From the NCBI GenBank assembly GCA_050302475.1, contig JBNLBF010000009.1, positions 36,156-100,155 on the forward strand: a DNA stretch of 64,000 bases, written 5' to 3'. The stretch comes from NORP23 sp050302475. Its GTDB lineage: Bacteria; Pseudomonadota; Alphaproteobacteria; Rhodobacterales; Rhodobacteraceae. A program made the position numbers and the translations under genes. Below, in pieces: positions 26,184-33,508 of the stretch. Positions within the stretch are counted from its first letter, which is position 1. Every line of letters begins with the position of its first letter. The notes under the pieces were generated by a model, which saw nothing but the letters and a program-made list of their open reading frames with translations, did no database searches and was not told the origin of the DNA.

Positions 26184-28162
26184 TAAACATCCAGCTCCTC
26201 AACGAACCGCGCGTTTTCCTGTATATACTGGAAACGCATTTCCGGTTTTTTCCCCATCAGGCGTTCGACCAGATCGGCGGTTTCGCCGGGCTCGAATTCG
26301 TCAATTGATACGCGGATAAGCTTTCGGCTGCTCGGATCCATTGTTGTCACTTTCAATTGCGCGGGGTTCATTTCCCCCAAACCCTTGAAGCGTGATGTCT
26401 CGATCTTGCCGCGGCCGCCAAGACCGCTCTCCAATAGCGCATCCCGTTCGGCAATATCACCCGCATATGCAATCTTGTCGCCCTGTTTCAGCCGGAATAG
26501 AGGTGGTGCCGCGAGGAACAGATGTCCCTGATCAATCAGCGGCCGCATCTGGGTGAAGAAAAATGTCATCAGAAGGGCTGCGATATGTGCGCCGTCCACA
26601 TCGGCATCGGTCATGATAATAATCCGATCATACCGAAGGTCTTCGACGTTAAATTTTAGCCCGGGCTGAACCCCCATCGCCTGACATAGATCCGCGAGCT
26701 CCTGATTCTGCATCATTTTGCCAGATGCTGCCCCCAAGACGTTCAAAATCTTGCCGCGCAGGGGCAGGATGGCCTGCGTCTTGCGGTTACGGGCCTGTTT
26801 CGCCGACCCTCCGGCGGAATCCCCTTCGACCAGGAACAGTTCCGTTCCGTCGCGCACATTGCCCGAACAATCCGCGAGTTTACCCGGTAGACGCAGTTTC
26901 TTGGTTGCCGACTTCCGTTGGGTTTCCTTTTCAGCCCGACGACGAAGGCGTTCTTCGGATCTGAGCACCAGATAGTCGAGGATAGCCCCCGCGGATTTTG
27001 TATCCGCCGCCAACCAATTGTCGAAATGATCGCGAACGGCATTTTCCACAAGGCGCGCAGCCTCGGTTGTTGCCAGCCTGTCTTTGGTCTGTCCGACAAA
27101 TTCGGGTTCGCGGATAAAGACGGAGATCATCGCACATCCCCCGGCAATCAGGTCTTCACGTGTGATCTGCGCGGCTTTGCGATTGTTTACCAGCTCTCCG
27201 TATGCGCGGATTCCCTTAAGAATGGCTGCCCAGAACCCGGTTTCATGGGTTCCGCCTTCTGGTGTCGGAACGGTGTTACAGTATGAGTTGACAAATCCGT
27301 CACGGCTTGGGGTCCAGTTGATGGCCCATTCCGCCGACCCGATCGTATCCCCGCCAAACCGTTCAGCAAAATCAACGCGCCCAGCAAAAGGCGCCTCGGC
27401 ATAGGTCATATTTCCCGTCAGGGTTTCATTCAGATAATCCGCCAGTCCACCCGGGAAATGGAACGTTGCCGTTTCCGGCGTGTCGTCCGAAATCACCTCT
27501 GCCGCGCATTTCCAGCGAATCTCCACGCCCGAAAACAAATAGGCCTTGGACCGCACCATGCTCAGCAGTCTTGCCGGTTTGAAATGGGCTTTGGTACCGA
27601 ATATTTCGGCGTCCGGATGGAAGGTTGTGCTTGTCCCGCGACGGTTTGGTGTTGCCCCAAGTTTCTCCACCGGGCCTTGAGGGATCCCGCGCGAAAAGGA
27701 TTGAGAAAACAGCTCTTTGTTGCGGGCAACCTCTACTGTTAACTGATCTGACAGCGCATTGACGACAGACACGCCAACACCATGCAGGCCACCGGAGGTC
27801 TGATAGGCTTTGCCGCTGAATTTGCCACCCGCATGTAACGTGCACAGTATGACCTCCAGCGCCGATTTATCCGGAAATTTTGGATGCGGGTCGACCGGGA
27901 TGCCACGCCCGTTATCCACAACCGTTACAGAGTAATCCGCGTGGAGTTCCACCTCGATCCGGTTGGCATGACCGGCGACGGCTTCGTCCATGGAATTGTC
28001 CAGAACTTCTGCGACCAGATGGTGAAGCGCACGTTCATCAGTGCCGCCGATATACATGCCCGGACGTTTGCGAACGGGCTCCAATCCTTCGAGTACTTCG
28101 ATGGAGTCAGCGTTATAGTCTTTGCCTGACTCTTCTTCGAAGAGGTCTGACGGAGATGCCAT
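26183..28162 (-). CDS. parE: DNA topoisomerase IV subunit B
   Basis: ATPase subunit of topoisomerase IV, which unlinks daughter chromosomes together with ParC. The 659-residue protein has the GHKL ATPase domain (EVLDNSMDEAVAGHA, VVDNGRGIPVD, TSGGLHGVGVSVVNAL), a transducer domain, and the TOPRIM domain with LFLVEGDSAGGSA and IIMTDADVDGAHI. It ends in the conserved RFKGLGEMNPAQL block. Length and sequence flavour favour ParE over the longer GyrB. The four-copy small-gene array lies directly upstream but is separated by a terminator, so parE should have its own promoter in the 28163-28242 stretch. Confidence 0.95.
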   Translation of the reverse strand: MASPSDLFEEESGKDYNADSIEVLEGLEPVRKRPGMYIGGTDERALHHLVAEVLDNSMDEAVAGHANRIEVELHADYSVTVVDNGRGIPVDPHPKFPDKSALEVILCTLHAGGKFSGKAYQTSGGLHGVGVSVVNALSDQLTVEVARNKELFSQSFSRGIPQGPVEKLGATPNRRGTSTTFHPDAEIFGTKAHFKPARLLSMVRSKAYLFSGVEIRWKCAAEVISDDTPETATFHFPGGLADYLNETLTGNMTYAEAPFAGRVDFAERFGGDTIGSAEWAINWTPSRDGFVNSYCNTVPTPEGGTHETGFWAAILKGIRAYGELVNNRKAAQITREDLIAGGCAMISVFIREPEFVGQTKDRLATTEAARLVENAVRDHFDNWLAADTKSAGAILDYLVLRSEERLRRRAEKETQRKSATKKLRLPGKLADCSGNVRDGTELFLVEGDSAGGSAKQARNRKTQAILPLRGKILNVLGAASGKMMQNQELADLCQAMGVQPGLKFNVEDLRYDRIIIMTDADVDGAHIAALLMTFFFTQMRPLIDQGHLFLAAPPLFRLKQGDKIAYAGDIAERDALLESGLGGRGKIETSRFKGLGEMNPAQLKVTTMDPSSRKLIRVSIDEFEPGETADLVERLMGKKPEMRFQYIQENARFVEELDV

Positions 28163-28242
28163 GTTTTGCTCGATTCTATTTATAATTATTGAGCTGAGTA
28201 TGGCAGAGTCTTGTGTTTAAATACAATGGAATTGAAAACGAA

Positions 28243-28267
28243 AACGCCGGGACAATGCCCCGGCGTT
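28243..28267 (-). terminator. Rho-independent terminator of array copy 1
   Basis: On the minus strand AACGCCGGG pairs with CCCGGCGTT (9-bp stem), followed by TTCGTTTTC. It lies 24 bases after the stop codon of copy 1 and separates the array from parE. The same element follows all four copies. Confidence 0.85.
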
Positions 28268-28291
28268 CTCAAATAATCTAGTCAAACCTGA

Positions 28292-28504
28292 TTAGTTCAG
28301 GCCTTGATATCCGTCGTCGTTCTGAGAGATCGCAAGAGCAATCAGAGCGATTGCCAGAAGCGGGATAATCCAGAAGCCCGAGCTGCCCATGGAGCTCTGT
28401 TCTTCAACGACAGGTGCCGCCGGAGCGACGTAAGCGACTGAACCGGCAATAGCAGAGCCAGCAGCCAAAACTGCAGCAGCAGCGTAACGAAGTGTTTTCA
28501 ACAT
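28292..28504 (-). CDS. Small two-helix membrane/exported protein, array copy 1
   Basis: A 70-residue protein not matched to a named family. It has a signal-like hydrophobic N-terminus (MLKTLRYAAAAVLAAG, to about residue 26), a short Pro/Glu/Ser segment (APVVEEQSSMGSSG), a second hydrophobic helix (FWIIPLLAIALIALAIS) and an acidic tail QNDDGYQGLN. The ATG at 28504 has AAGGA 8 bases upstream; a longer frame to 28570 is unlikely. Its terminator is at 28243-28267. Similar tiny Rhodobacterales proteins with an EE-SSS-hydrophobic layout are, as I recall, annotated without an experimentally known function. Confidence 0.85.
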   Translation of the reverse strand: MLKTLRYAAAAVLAAGSAIAGSVAYVAPAAPVVEEQSSMGSSGFWIIPLLAIALIALAISQNDDGYQGLN

Positions 28505-28633
28505 AGTGGATCCTTTAGTCATGTTGTGAGGCTCGAATACCTCAAATTTAACCACTGTGTCCAGCTTCAATGCTGGGAAAAAGGGTTATACGGGCAGCTA
28601 GTGTAACCTGTTTGCAATGGTTTTAAATAAGAA

Positions 28634-28658
28634 AACGCCGGGAAATTGTCCCGGCGTT
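28634..28658 (-). terminator. Rho-independent terminator of array copy 2
   Basis: AACGCCGGG and CCCGGCGTT form the same 9-bp stem as at copy 1, around a 7-base loop; on the minus strand it is followed by TTCTTATTT. It starts 24 bases after the copy 2 stop codon. Confidence 0.85.
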
Positions 28659-28682
28659 CTCGAATAATCTTGTCAGATCGGA

Positions 28683-28898
28683 TTAAGGCTGACCCGGATA
28701 TCCGTCGTCGTCGTTCTGAGAAATCGCGAGAGCAATCAGAGCGATTGCCAGAAGCGGGATAATCCAGAAGCCTGAGCTACCCATGGAGCTCTGTTCTTCA
28801 ACGACAGGTGCCGCCGGAGCGACGTAAGCGACTGAACCGGCAATTGCAGAGCCAGCGGCCAATACTGCAGCAGCAGCGTAACGAAGTGTTTTCAACAT
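28683..28898 (-). CDS. Small two-helix membrane/exported protein, array copy 2
   Basis: A 71-residue paralogue identical to copy 1 through QNDD, with one extra aspartate and a different end (DDDGYPGQP). The extra codon lies in a run of GTC/GAC-type triplets and could have arisen by slippage. The ribosome site (AAGGA before the ATG at 28898) matches copy 1 exactly. The leader just upstream diverges from copies 1 and 3 beyond about 25 bases, so its promoter may differ. Function unknown; probably an inner-membrane or exported small protein. Confidence 0.85.
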   Translation of the reverse strand: MLKTLRYAAAAVLAAGSAIAGSVAYVAPAAPVVEEQSSMGSSGFWIIPLLAIALIALAISQNDDDGYPGQP

Positions 28899-29022
28899 AG
28901 TGGATCCTTTAGTCATGTTGCTTGGTTCGGATACAACACTCAGTCTTGAGTTGTCTAGCTTCAACAGAAAAAAAGGTGTGTTTAGCGAGTATACGAAGAG
29001 GCTTTCGACTATTTATATAACA

Positions 29023-29047
29023 AACGCCAGGACATTGCCCTGGCGTT
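29023..29047 (-). terminator. Rho-independent terminator of array copy 3
   Basis: AACGCCAGG pairs with CCTGGCGTT (9-bp stem). Compared with copies 1 and 2 one base pair has changed on both sides, a compensatory change that supports selection on the hairpin itself. It lies 27 bases after the copy 3 stop codon. Confidence 0.85.
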
Positions 29048-29074
29048 CATAGATATTCTTGTCACGGTCGAGAA

Positions 29075-29287
29075 TTACTGACCGGTCTGATATCCGTCGT
29101 CGTTCTGAGAAATCGCAAGAGCAATCAGAGCGATTGCCAGAAGCGGGATAATCCAGAAGCCCGAGCTGCCCATGGAGCTCTGTTCTTCAACGACAGGTGC
29201 CGCCGGAGCGACATAAGCAACTGAACCGGCAATAGCAGAGCCGGCAGCCAAAACTGCAGCAGCAGCGTAACGAAGTGTTTTCAACAT
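29075..29287 (-). CDS. Small two-helix membrane/exported protein, array copy 3
   Basis: A 70-residue paralogue with the same N-terminal 66 residues as copy 1 and the tail QNDDGYQTGQ. The DNA is almost the same as copy 1, differing at a handful of mostly synonymous sites. The leader (GCTGGACA-AGTGGT and GAGCC-CACAACATGAC blocks) is close to that of copy 1, suggesting these two share the same control. The start at 29287 has AAGGA at the usual distance. Function unknown. Confidence 0.85.
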   Translation of the reverse strand: MLKTLRYAAAAVLAAGSAIAGSVAYVAPAAPVVEEQSSMGSSGFWIIPLLAIALIALAISQNDDGYQTGQ

Positions 29288-29413
29288 AGTGGATCCTTTG
29301 GTCATGTTGTGTGGCTCAGATACATTAAATCCGACCACTATGTCCAGCATTGACCGGGGAAATAAGGTTTGGCCCAGTAGTTAGAGGGGGCGAAATGCAA
29401 CGGCTTAAAAGAA

Positions 29414-29438
29414 AACGCCGGAACAATGTCCCGGCGTT
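29414..29438 (-). terminator. Rho-independent terminator of array copy 4
   Basis: AACGCCGG pairs with CCGGCGTT (8-bp stem), followed on the minus strand by TTCTTTTAAG. The innermost pair of the other copies is lost. It begins 31 bases after the copy 4 stop codon. Confidence 0.8.
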
Positions 29439-29468
29439 ATCGGATAATCTATAGATATCAGCTTGATA

Positions 29469-29675
29469 TTAGTTCGGATATCCATCGTCGTTCTGAGAAA
29501 TCGCGAGAGCAATCAGAGCGATTGCCAGAAGCGGGATAATCCAGAAGCCCGAGCTACCCATGGAGCTCTGCTCTTCAACAACCGGGGCGGCCGGTGCAAC
29601 ATAAGCAACCGAACCAGCGATAGCCGAACCTGCAGCCAAAACTGCAGCAGCAGCGTAACGAAGCGTTTTCAACAT
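29469..29675 (-). CDS. Small two-helix membrane/exported protein, array copy 4 (first in transcription direction)
   Basis: A 68-residue paralogue with identical first 66 residues and the shortest tail (QNDDGYPN). Its middle coding block (residues about 18-36) carries many synonymous differences from the other three copies, yet the protein is unchanged, showing selection on the protein. The leader is unrelated to those of copies 1-3: the ribosome site is GGAG six bases before the ATG at 29675. It starts 82 bases from the divergent glycosyltransferase. It may be the ancestral copy. Function unknown. Confidence 0.83.
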   Translation of the reverse strand: MLKTLRYAAAAVLAAGSAIAGSVAYVAPAAPVVEEQSSMGSSGFWIIPLLAIALIALAISQNDDGYPN

Positions 29676-29757
29676 TGGAATCTCCAATCAGTTTCACATT
29701 GTTATTCACGTATAGTATAGACGCGGCAAGGCTATCCACACTCACGGTGACAGAATA

Positions 29758-30693
29758 ATGATTTGTATTGCGGTTTGCACTCGGGAACGCCCAGCAATGC
29801 TAAGAAGGCTGCTCAACAGTTGCGCAAATGTCACAAGAGGGCTCAATACCCCGATAAAATTGATTATTGTCGAGAATGACAGTGAGCAAAAAGTTGCTGA
29901 AATTGTTAATGATTTCCGTACCGAGCTGGATATCGAACATATTCTGGAACCTAAGCTGGGACTTGTTCACGCACGGAACCGATCAGTTGATTCTTTTCTG
30001 AAAAGTAACGCGGAGTGGATGGTATCAATTGATGATGACTGCGCTTTTCTTCCGGGTTGGTTCGAAGCGATGGAAAAAGCCATTCATGACTTTCCGAATA
30101 CGGTTGTATTTACCGGACCCATGCAGGTGATACCGCCAAAATATGACAGCCCCTGGTTCTCACGTTCTACACCCAGAAACCTTCCGAATGGGACTGTCAC
30201 AGTCATGGCATCAACATCTAACGCGTTCATTCACCGCAGCGTATTTGCGGAAGACGGGCTGAATCTTCGATTTGACCCAAAGTTCAACCTTTCCGGCGGA
30301 GAGGATTCGTTGCTCTTTGGACAGATTCTGGACAAAGGCAAAAAGGTTCGCTGGATCACGGATGCGCAAGTTCAGGAAGTCACAGCGGATGAACGTGGCC
30401 ACTTCGCGTATAAATTCAGGAAGTCAATCAATCGCTCTGCTGCGCTCGGTCGGGTTACGCTAACCCGGTTCGGAAAACTGAAAGGCGCGCTTCGCATTTT
30501 GCGGTTTGCCCTCGCAGCACTGATCCGCACCCTCATATTTACGTTGGCCGCTGTGGCATCCTTTCCATTTAATCGGAAAAAGGCGCAGACGCATTGGGCA
30601 GATGCGATGATTTCCCTGTGTACGTTTTTAGGAAAAGTGAAAATGCTTACCCATCCCCTCCCTAAGCATTATGAGACAGTTGATGGGTATTGA
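29758..30693 (+). CDS. Family 2 glycosyltransferase
   Basis: A 311-residue GT-A fold glycosyltransferase that uses a nucleotide-sugar donor; acceptor unknown. The N-terminal domain has ICIAVCTRERPAML, a LGLVHARNRS block and the metal-binding DDD in VSIDDDCAFLPGW (about residue 93), followed by a GGEDSLLFGQI catalytic-base region. A hydrophobic stretch (LRFALAALIRTLIFTLAAVASF) near residue 255 suggests membrane attachment. Its end overlaps the following DUF3445 gene by 23 bases. No polysaccharide locus surrounds it, so the product cannot be guessed. Confidence 0.85.
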   Translation: MICIAVCTRERPAMLRRLLNSCANVTRGLNTPIKLIIVENDSEQKVAEIVNDFRTELDIEHILEPKLGLVHARNRSVDSFLKSNAEWMVSIDDDCAFLPGWFEAMEKAIHDFPNTVVFTGPMQVIPPKYDSPWFSRSTPRNLPNGTVTVMASTSNAFIHRSVFAEDGLNLRFDPKFNLSGGEDSLLFGQILDKGKKVRWITDAQVQEVTADERGHFAYKFRKSINRSAALGRVTLTRFGKLKGALRILRFALAALIRTLIFTLAAVASFPFNRKKAQTHWADAMISLCTFLGKVKMLTHPLPKHYETVDGY

Positions 30694-31480
30694 TCCGGAA
30701 CAGTTCAAAGAAATCCTTCATACTGATCTGCCCTACAAACCATGGATGTCGCCTGCGACTAACAGGCTGCCAGGGATTCAACCGGTAGGGTCCCCGCAGT
30801 GGATCGAACGCGATGACATGTTCAATCTGCAGATCGGATATCGTGATTGGCTTGTGACCCATCACAAAGACCGCGTTATCAATTACGGGCATGCCAACAT
30901 CGCCGTTATGGATGAATTGTACCAAACCATTTTGACCGGACTGGATGATACATATCAGATCAAGCAAAATTCTATTATCCGTCCCGACGGTTTCGACGTT
31001 CCCACAAACACTCATCCCATGGACTGTCTGGCAAGGTTGATCCAGGAAGACCTGCTGATCCTGGAGAAGCACCAAGATGGCTATATTCTGTCAGGTGGCA
31101 TTCTATGCTTCCCGGCAAGCTGGACGCTGTCGGAAAAGGTCGGTAAACCGCTGGATCGCATTCACCAGCCTGTCAGATCCTATGACAGTTCCATGGCAAA
31201 ACGTGTCGACAGATTATTTACCGGTATTCGAGTCGGACACCCGCTGTGGCGTGCGAATTACTTGTTGTATGAAACCGCTGACCTTCATCAGCCAAGGCGG
31301 GAAGCGGAGCAGAAGCCAACGCTCAATCCCGGATTTGTCAGGGTTGAGAAACAAACATTATTCCGATTACCGGAAACACAGGCGGTAATATTTGGGATTC
31401 ACAGCTATGTGGCGCGGTTGGACAGTCTTACGGGTGACGAGAAGCGGCAACTAATGTCAAATATCGCGCTGAAAGAATGA
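30671..31480 (+). CDS. DUF3445 / haem-dependent oxidative N-demethylase family protein
   Basis: A 269-residue protein resembling the DUF3445 family, which includes haem-dependent oxidative N-demethylases and dimethylamine monooxygenase subunits. Family-like segments are LIQEDLLILEKH, ILSGGILCFPASWTLSEKVGKPLDRIHQPV and RLFTGIRVGHPLWRANY, plus RLPETQAVIFGIHSYV near the end. The companion oxidoreductase subunits of known demethylases are absent here. It overlaps the glycosyltransferase by 23 bases (an internal ATG at 30683 would reduce this to 11) and the next gene by four, so the three are probably one operon. Substrate unknown. Confidence 0.8.
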   Translation: MRQLMGIDPEQFKEILHTDLPYKPWMSPATNRLPGIQPVGSPQWIERDDMFNLQIGYRDWLVTHHKDRVINYGHANIAVMDELYQTILTGLDDTYQIKQNSIIRPDGFDVPTNTHPMDCLARLIQEDLLILEKHQDGYILSGGILCFPASWTLSEKVGKPLDRIHQPVRSYDSSMAKRVDRLFTGIRVGHPLWRANYLLYETADLHQPRREAEQKPTLNPGFVRVEKQTLFRLPETQAVIFGIHSYVARLDSLTGDEKRQLMSNIALKE

Positions 31481-32358
31481 GACGGCTGGATGCACTTGTC
31501 GGGGCCCTTACAGGTCTCGCTGTCTTTGCGCTGCTAATTGGATATCTGGGCGTGCTGCATCCATTCTTTGATTCTGTTGGCGTGATGCGGCTACATGTAT
31601 TGATCAGTTTGACACTGGCCTTCGTATATTTCCTTGTCAGACGCCAATTTAAGGCAAGCCTGTTCAGCCTCATCGTCGTTTTGGGTGGATTATCCACAAT
31701 CTGGCCACTGATCTTGATCGGCGGGCCAAACGGCAATGTCAGCCTGTATCAGGCCAACATATTATTTCGCAACGATGCGACAGAAACCATTGCTTATATT
31801 TCACAAATCCAACCCGACATCGTGACCTTGCAGGAAGTGACGTCACGCGCCTTGCCAAACCTTATGAACCTGCCGGAATACCCGACCAAGATTCATTGTG
31901 ATTTCTCCGGCGTTGGAGGCGTGATGGTCCTGTCCAGATTTCCGCCGGTTGAGGAGCAATCCGGGTGTGAAGCAGGGAGTGGGATGGTCTGGGCGCGCCT
32001 TCAAACACCTGATGGTCCAGTCACTGTTGTCAGCCTTCACCTCTATTGGCCATGGCCTCACTCTCAGGCCACGCAGCTGGACCAACTCGAACCCAGACTG
32101 GCATCGCTTCCCGCACCCGTTATCGTCGCAGGCGATTTTAACAATGTGCCATGGAGCCATGCGATATTCCGTGTGACGAAGGCAACAGATACCAAGATTA
32201 TTCCCGGAATACGTCTGAGCTTGGATATTTACAAAGGGTGGGGGCGGTTTCCGATCGATCATGTGCTGATCCCAACCGATCAAGGATATGCGGAAACGAC
32301 ACCCAGAAACGGTTCGGATCATCGCGGTATTCTCGCGCATTTCATGCTGCGGCAATAA
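31477..32358 (+). CDS. Endonuclease/exonuclease/phosphatase (EEP) family protein, membrane-anchored
   Basis: A 293-residue protein with three predicted N-terminal membrane helices (residues 1-85) and a C-terminal EEP domain. The catalytic-pattern residues are visible: VTLQEV (metal-binding Glu), SLHLYWPWP, AGDFNNVPWS (Asp-Asn), PIDHVLI and the final GSDHRGILAHF. Such membrane-anchored members are usually phosphodiesterases or phospholipid-processing enzymes rather than nucleases. It overlaps the DUF3445 gene in an ATGA. Confidence 0.88.
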   Translation: MRRLDALVGALTGLAVFALLIGYLGVLHPFFDSVGVMRLHVLISLTLAFVYFLVRRQFKASLFSLIVVLGGLSTIWPLILIGGPNGNVSLYQANILFRNDATETIAYISQIQPDIVTLQEVTSRALPNLMNLPEYPTKIHCDFSGVGGVMVLSRFPPVEEQSGCEAGSGMVWARLQTPDGPVTVVSLHLYWPWPHSQATQLDQLEPRLASLPAPVIVAGDFNNVPWSHAIFRVTKATDTKIIPGIRLSLDIYKGWGRFPIDHVLIPTDQGYAETTPRNGSDHRGILAHFMLRQ

Positions 32359-32432
32359 AACACGGGGCGGGGTTCTTCAATTTTCTCAAATGCCAGCTAC
32401 ATCTGCATCAAGACAATTTGAAAGGACATATC

Positions 32433-33062
32433 ATGACTATTCGACTGGGTGATATCGCCCCCAACTTCTCCATCGCGACCACAAAAGGTGACATTGATTT
32501 TCACAACTGGTCTGGTGATAGCTGGGTGTTCTTCTTCAGCCATCCGGCAGATTTTACCCCGGTTTGCACAACGGAAATGGGGATGACCTCCAAACATGCT
32601 GCGGATTTTGCCGCCCGTAATGTGAAACCGCTGGGCTTGTCGACGGATACGGTGGATGAGCATCTGCAGTGGATCAACGACGTTAACGAAACGCAGAACA
32701 CCGACCTGCAATTCCCGATTGTGGCGGACAAGGACCGCAAAATCGCCGAGCTATATGACATGATCCATCCCGGCGAATCCGATACGGCTGCGGTTCGCAG
32801 CGTGTTCATTATCGACCCGAACAAAAAGGTTCGTCTGACCATGACCTACCCGATGAATGTCGGGCGAAATTTCGATGAAATCCTGCGTGTGATCGACGCG
32901 CTGCAGCTGGCAGACAAATCCACTGTTGCAACCCCTGCCAACTGGCGTCCGGGTGACAAGGTGATCATTCCACTGTCAGTCAGTGACGAACAGGCGGCGG
33001 AGAAGTATCCAGATGGGTATGAAACGCTGAAACCGTATTTGCGGATGACGACGGTAAAATAA
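32433..33062 (+). CDS. Peroxiredoxin (1-Cys Prx6-like)
   Basis: Cytosolic thiol peroxidase of 209 residues that reduces hydrogen peroxide and organic hydroperoxides. The peroxidatic cysteine is Cys45 in HPADFTPVCTTE. The C-terminal Prx6-type extension (PANWRPGDKVIIPLSVSDEQA) is present, and no clear resolving cysteine is seen. The ATG at 32433 follows AAAGGA at a good distance; the open frame continues upstream only through another gene. A strong hairpin follows at 33076-33106. Confidence 0.95.
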   Translation: MTIRLGDIAPNFSIATTKGDIDFHNWSGDSWVFFFSHPADFTPVCTTEMGMTSKHAADFAARNVKPLGLSTDTVDEHLQWINDVNETQNTDLQFPIVADKDRKIAELYDMIHPGESDTAAVRSVFIIDPNKKVRLTMTYPMNVGRNFDEILRVIDALQLADKSTVATPANWRPGDKVIIPLSVSDEQAAEKYPDGYETLKPYLRMTTVK

Positions 33063-33075
33063 GTTTTATCGCACA

Positions 33076-33106
33076 TTCTTGGGTCCCCAATCAGGGGGCC
33101 CAAGAA
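33076..33106 (+). terminator. Long hairpin downstream of the peroxiredoxin gene
   Basis: TTCTTGGGTCCCC and GGGGGCCCAAGAA form a 13-bp stem with one G-U type pair and a 5-base loop, 13 bases after the peroxiredoxin stop. No T tract follows, so it may act as a 3' stabiliser or a factor-assisted terminator. Confidence 0.6.
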
Positions 33107-33169
33107 CTCCAATGTGAACCCTACCAAAACTCAGAGTCGGCAAGCCATCCACCATGCAATGGAACAAGA

Positions 33170-33508
33170 TTAACCCGTTCGGGCCGCTTTCACGGTATTG
33201 CTAATCCTTTCACGCACCTCGTCAGGTTCTTCCGCAATCGCCTCAACCAGTGCCTTCAACTCAGCGCGAACCCCATGAAGCTGATCGATTAGCGAGATAA
33301 CCACAGCCAGCGCATCATCATCGAGGTTGAACTCCTCGGACAGCTCGCACAACAGCTCCATCCTGACGATATCCATCTGGGCATAAACAGGTCCATTTTC
33401 CGATTGTAACGGTGTCACGATCTGCGCTTCAACGAAGGAAACCAGTCGTGTGCGGGTCAGTCGGGCAACGGCGGCAATGGCCTCGTCTTCGGAATAAAGA
33501 TCGGTCAT
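33170..33508 (-). CDS. cbpM: Chaperone modulator CbpM-like protein
   Basis: A 112-residue helical protein of the CbpM / MerR-like modulator group. It starts YSEDEAIAAVARLTRTRLVSFVEAQIVTPLQ, the MerR-type winged-helix pattern, then a dimerisation helix. CbpM binds the J-domain of CbpA and inhibits it. The start overlaps the stop of the upstream cbpA-like gene in an ATGA, the same arrangement as cbpAM in enterobacteria, which is the best support. Confidence 0.85.
   Translation of the reverse strand: MTDLYSEDEAIAAVARLTRTRLVSFVEAQIVTPLQSENGPVYAQMDIVRMELLCELSEEFNLDDDALAVVISLIDQLHGVRAELKALVEAIAEEPDEVRERISNTVKAARTG

Larger units (their letters stand above)
28243..29675 (-). repeat. Four-unit tandem gene array, period about 390 bases
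   Basis: The unit (leader, tiny gene, terminator) is repeated four times head to tail; gene starts are at 28504, 28898, 29287 and 29675, so spacings are 394, 389 and 388 bases. Coding parts are nearly identical in DNA and identical in protein up to the last few residues. Leaders of copies 1-3 share a block ending in CATGACTAAAGGATCCACT (one base differs in copy 3), while copy 4 has a different leader. Terminator stems are conserved, with one compensated base pair in copy 3. This is a recent or gene-converted amplification of a complete transcription unit. Confidence 0.95.

Noticed and set aside
26183..28162. Assignment of parE as gyrB
   Set aside because: The 659-residue length and absence of a GyrB-type insertion favour ParE.
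28243..29675. CRISPR array or mobile-element repeat
   Set aside because: Units are about 390 bases long with coding genes and terminators; no short spaced repeats, transposase or terminal inverted repeats.
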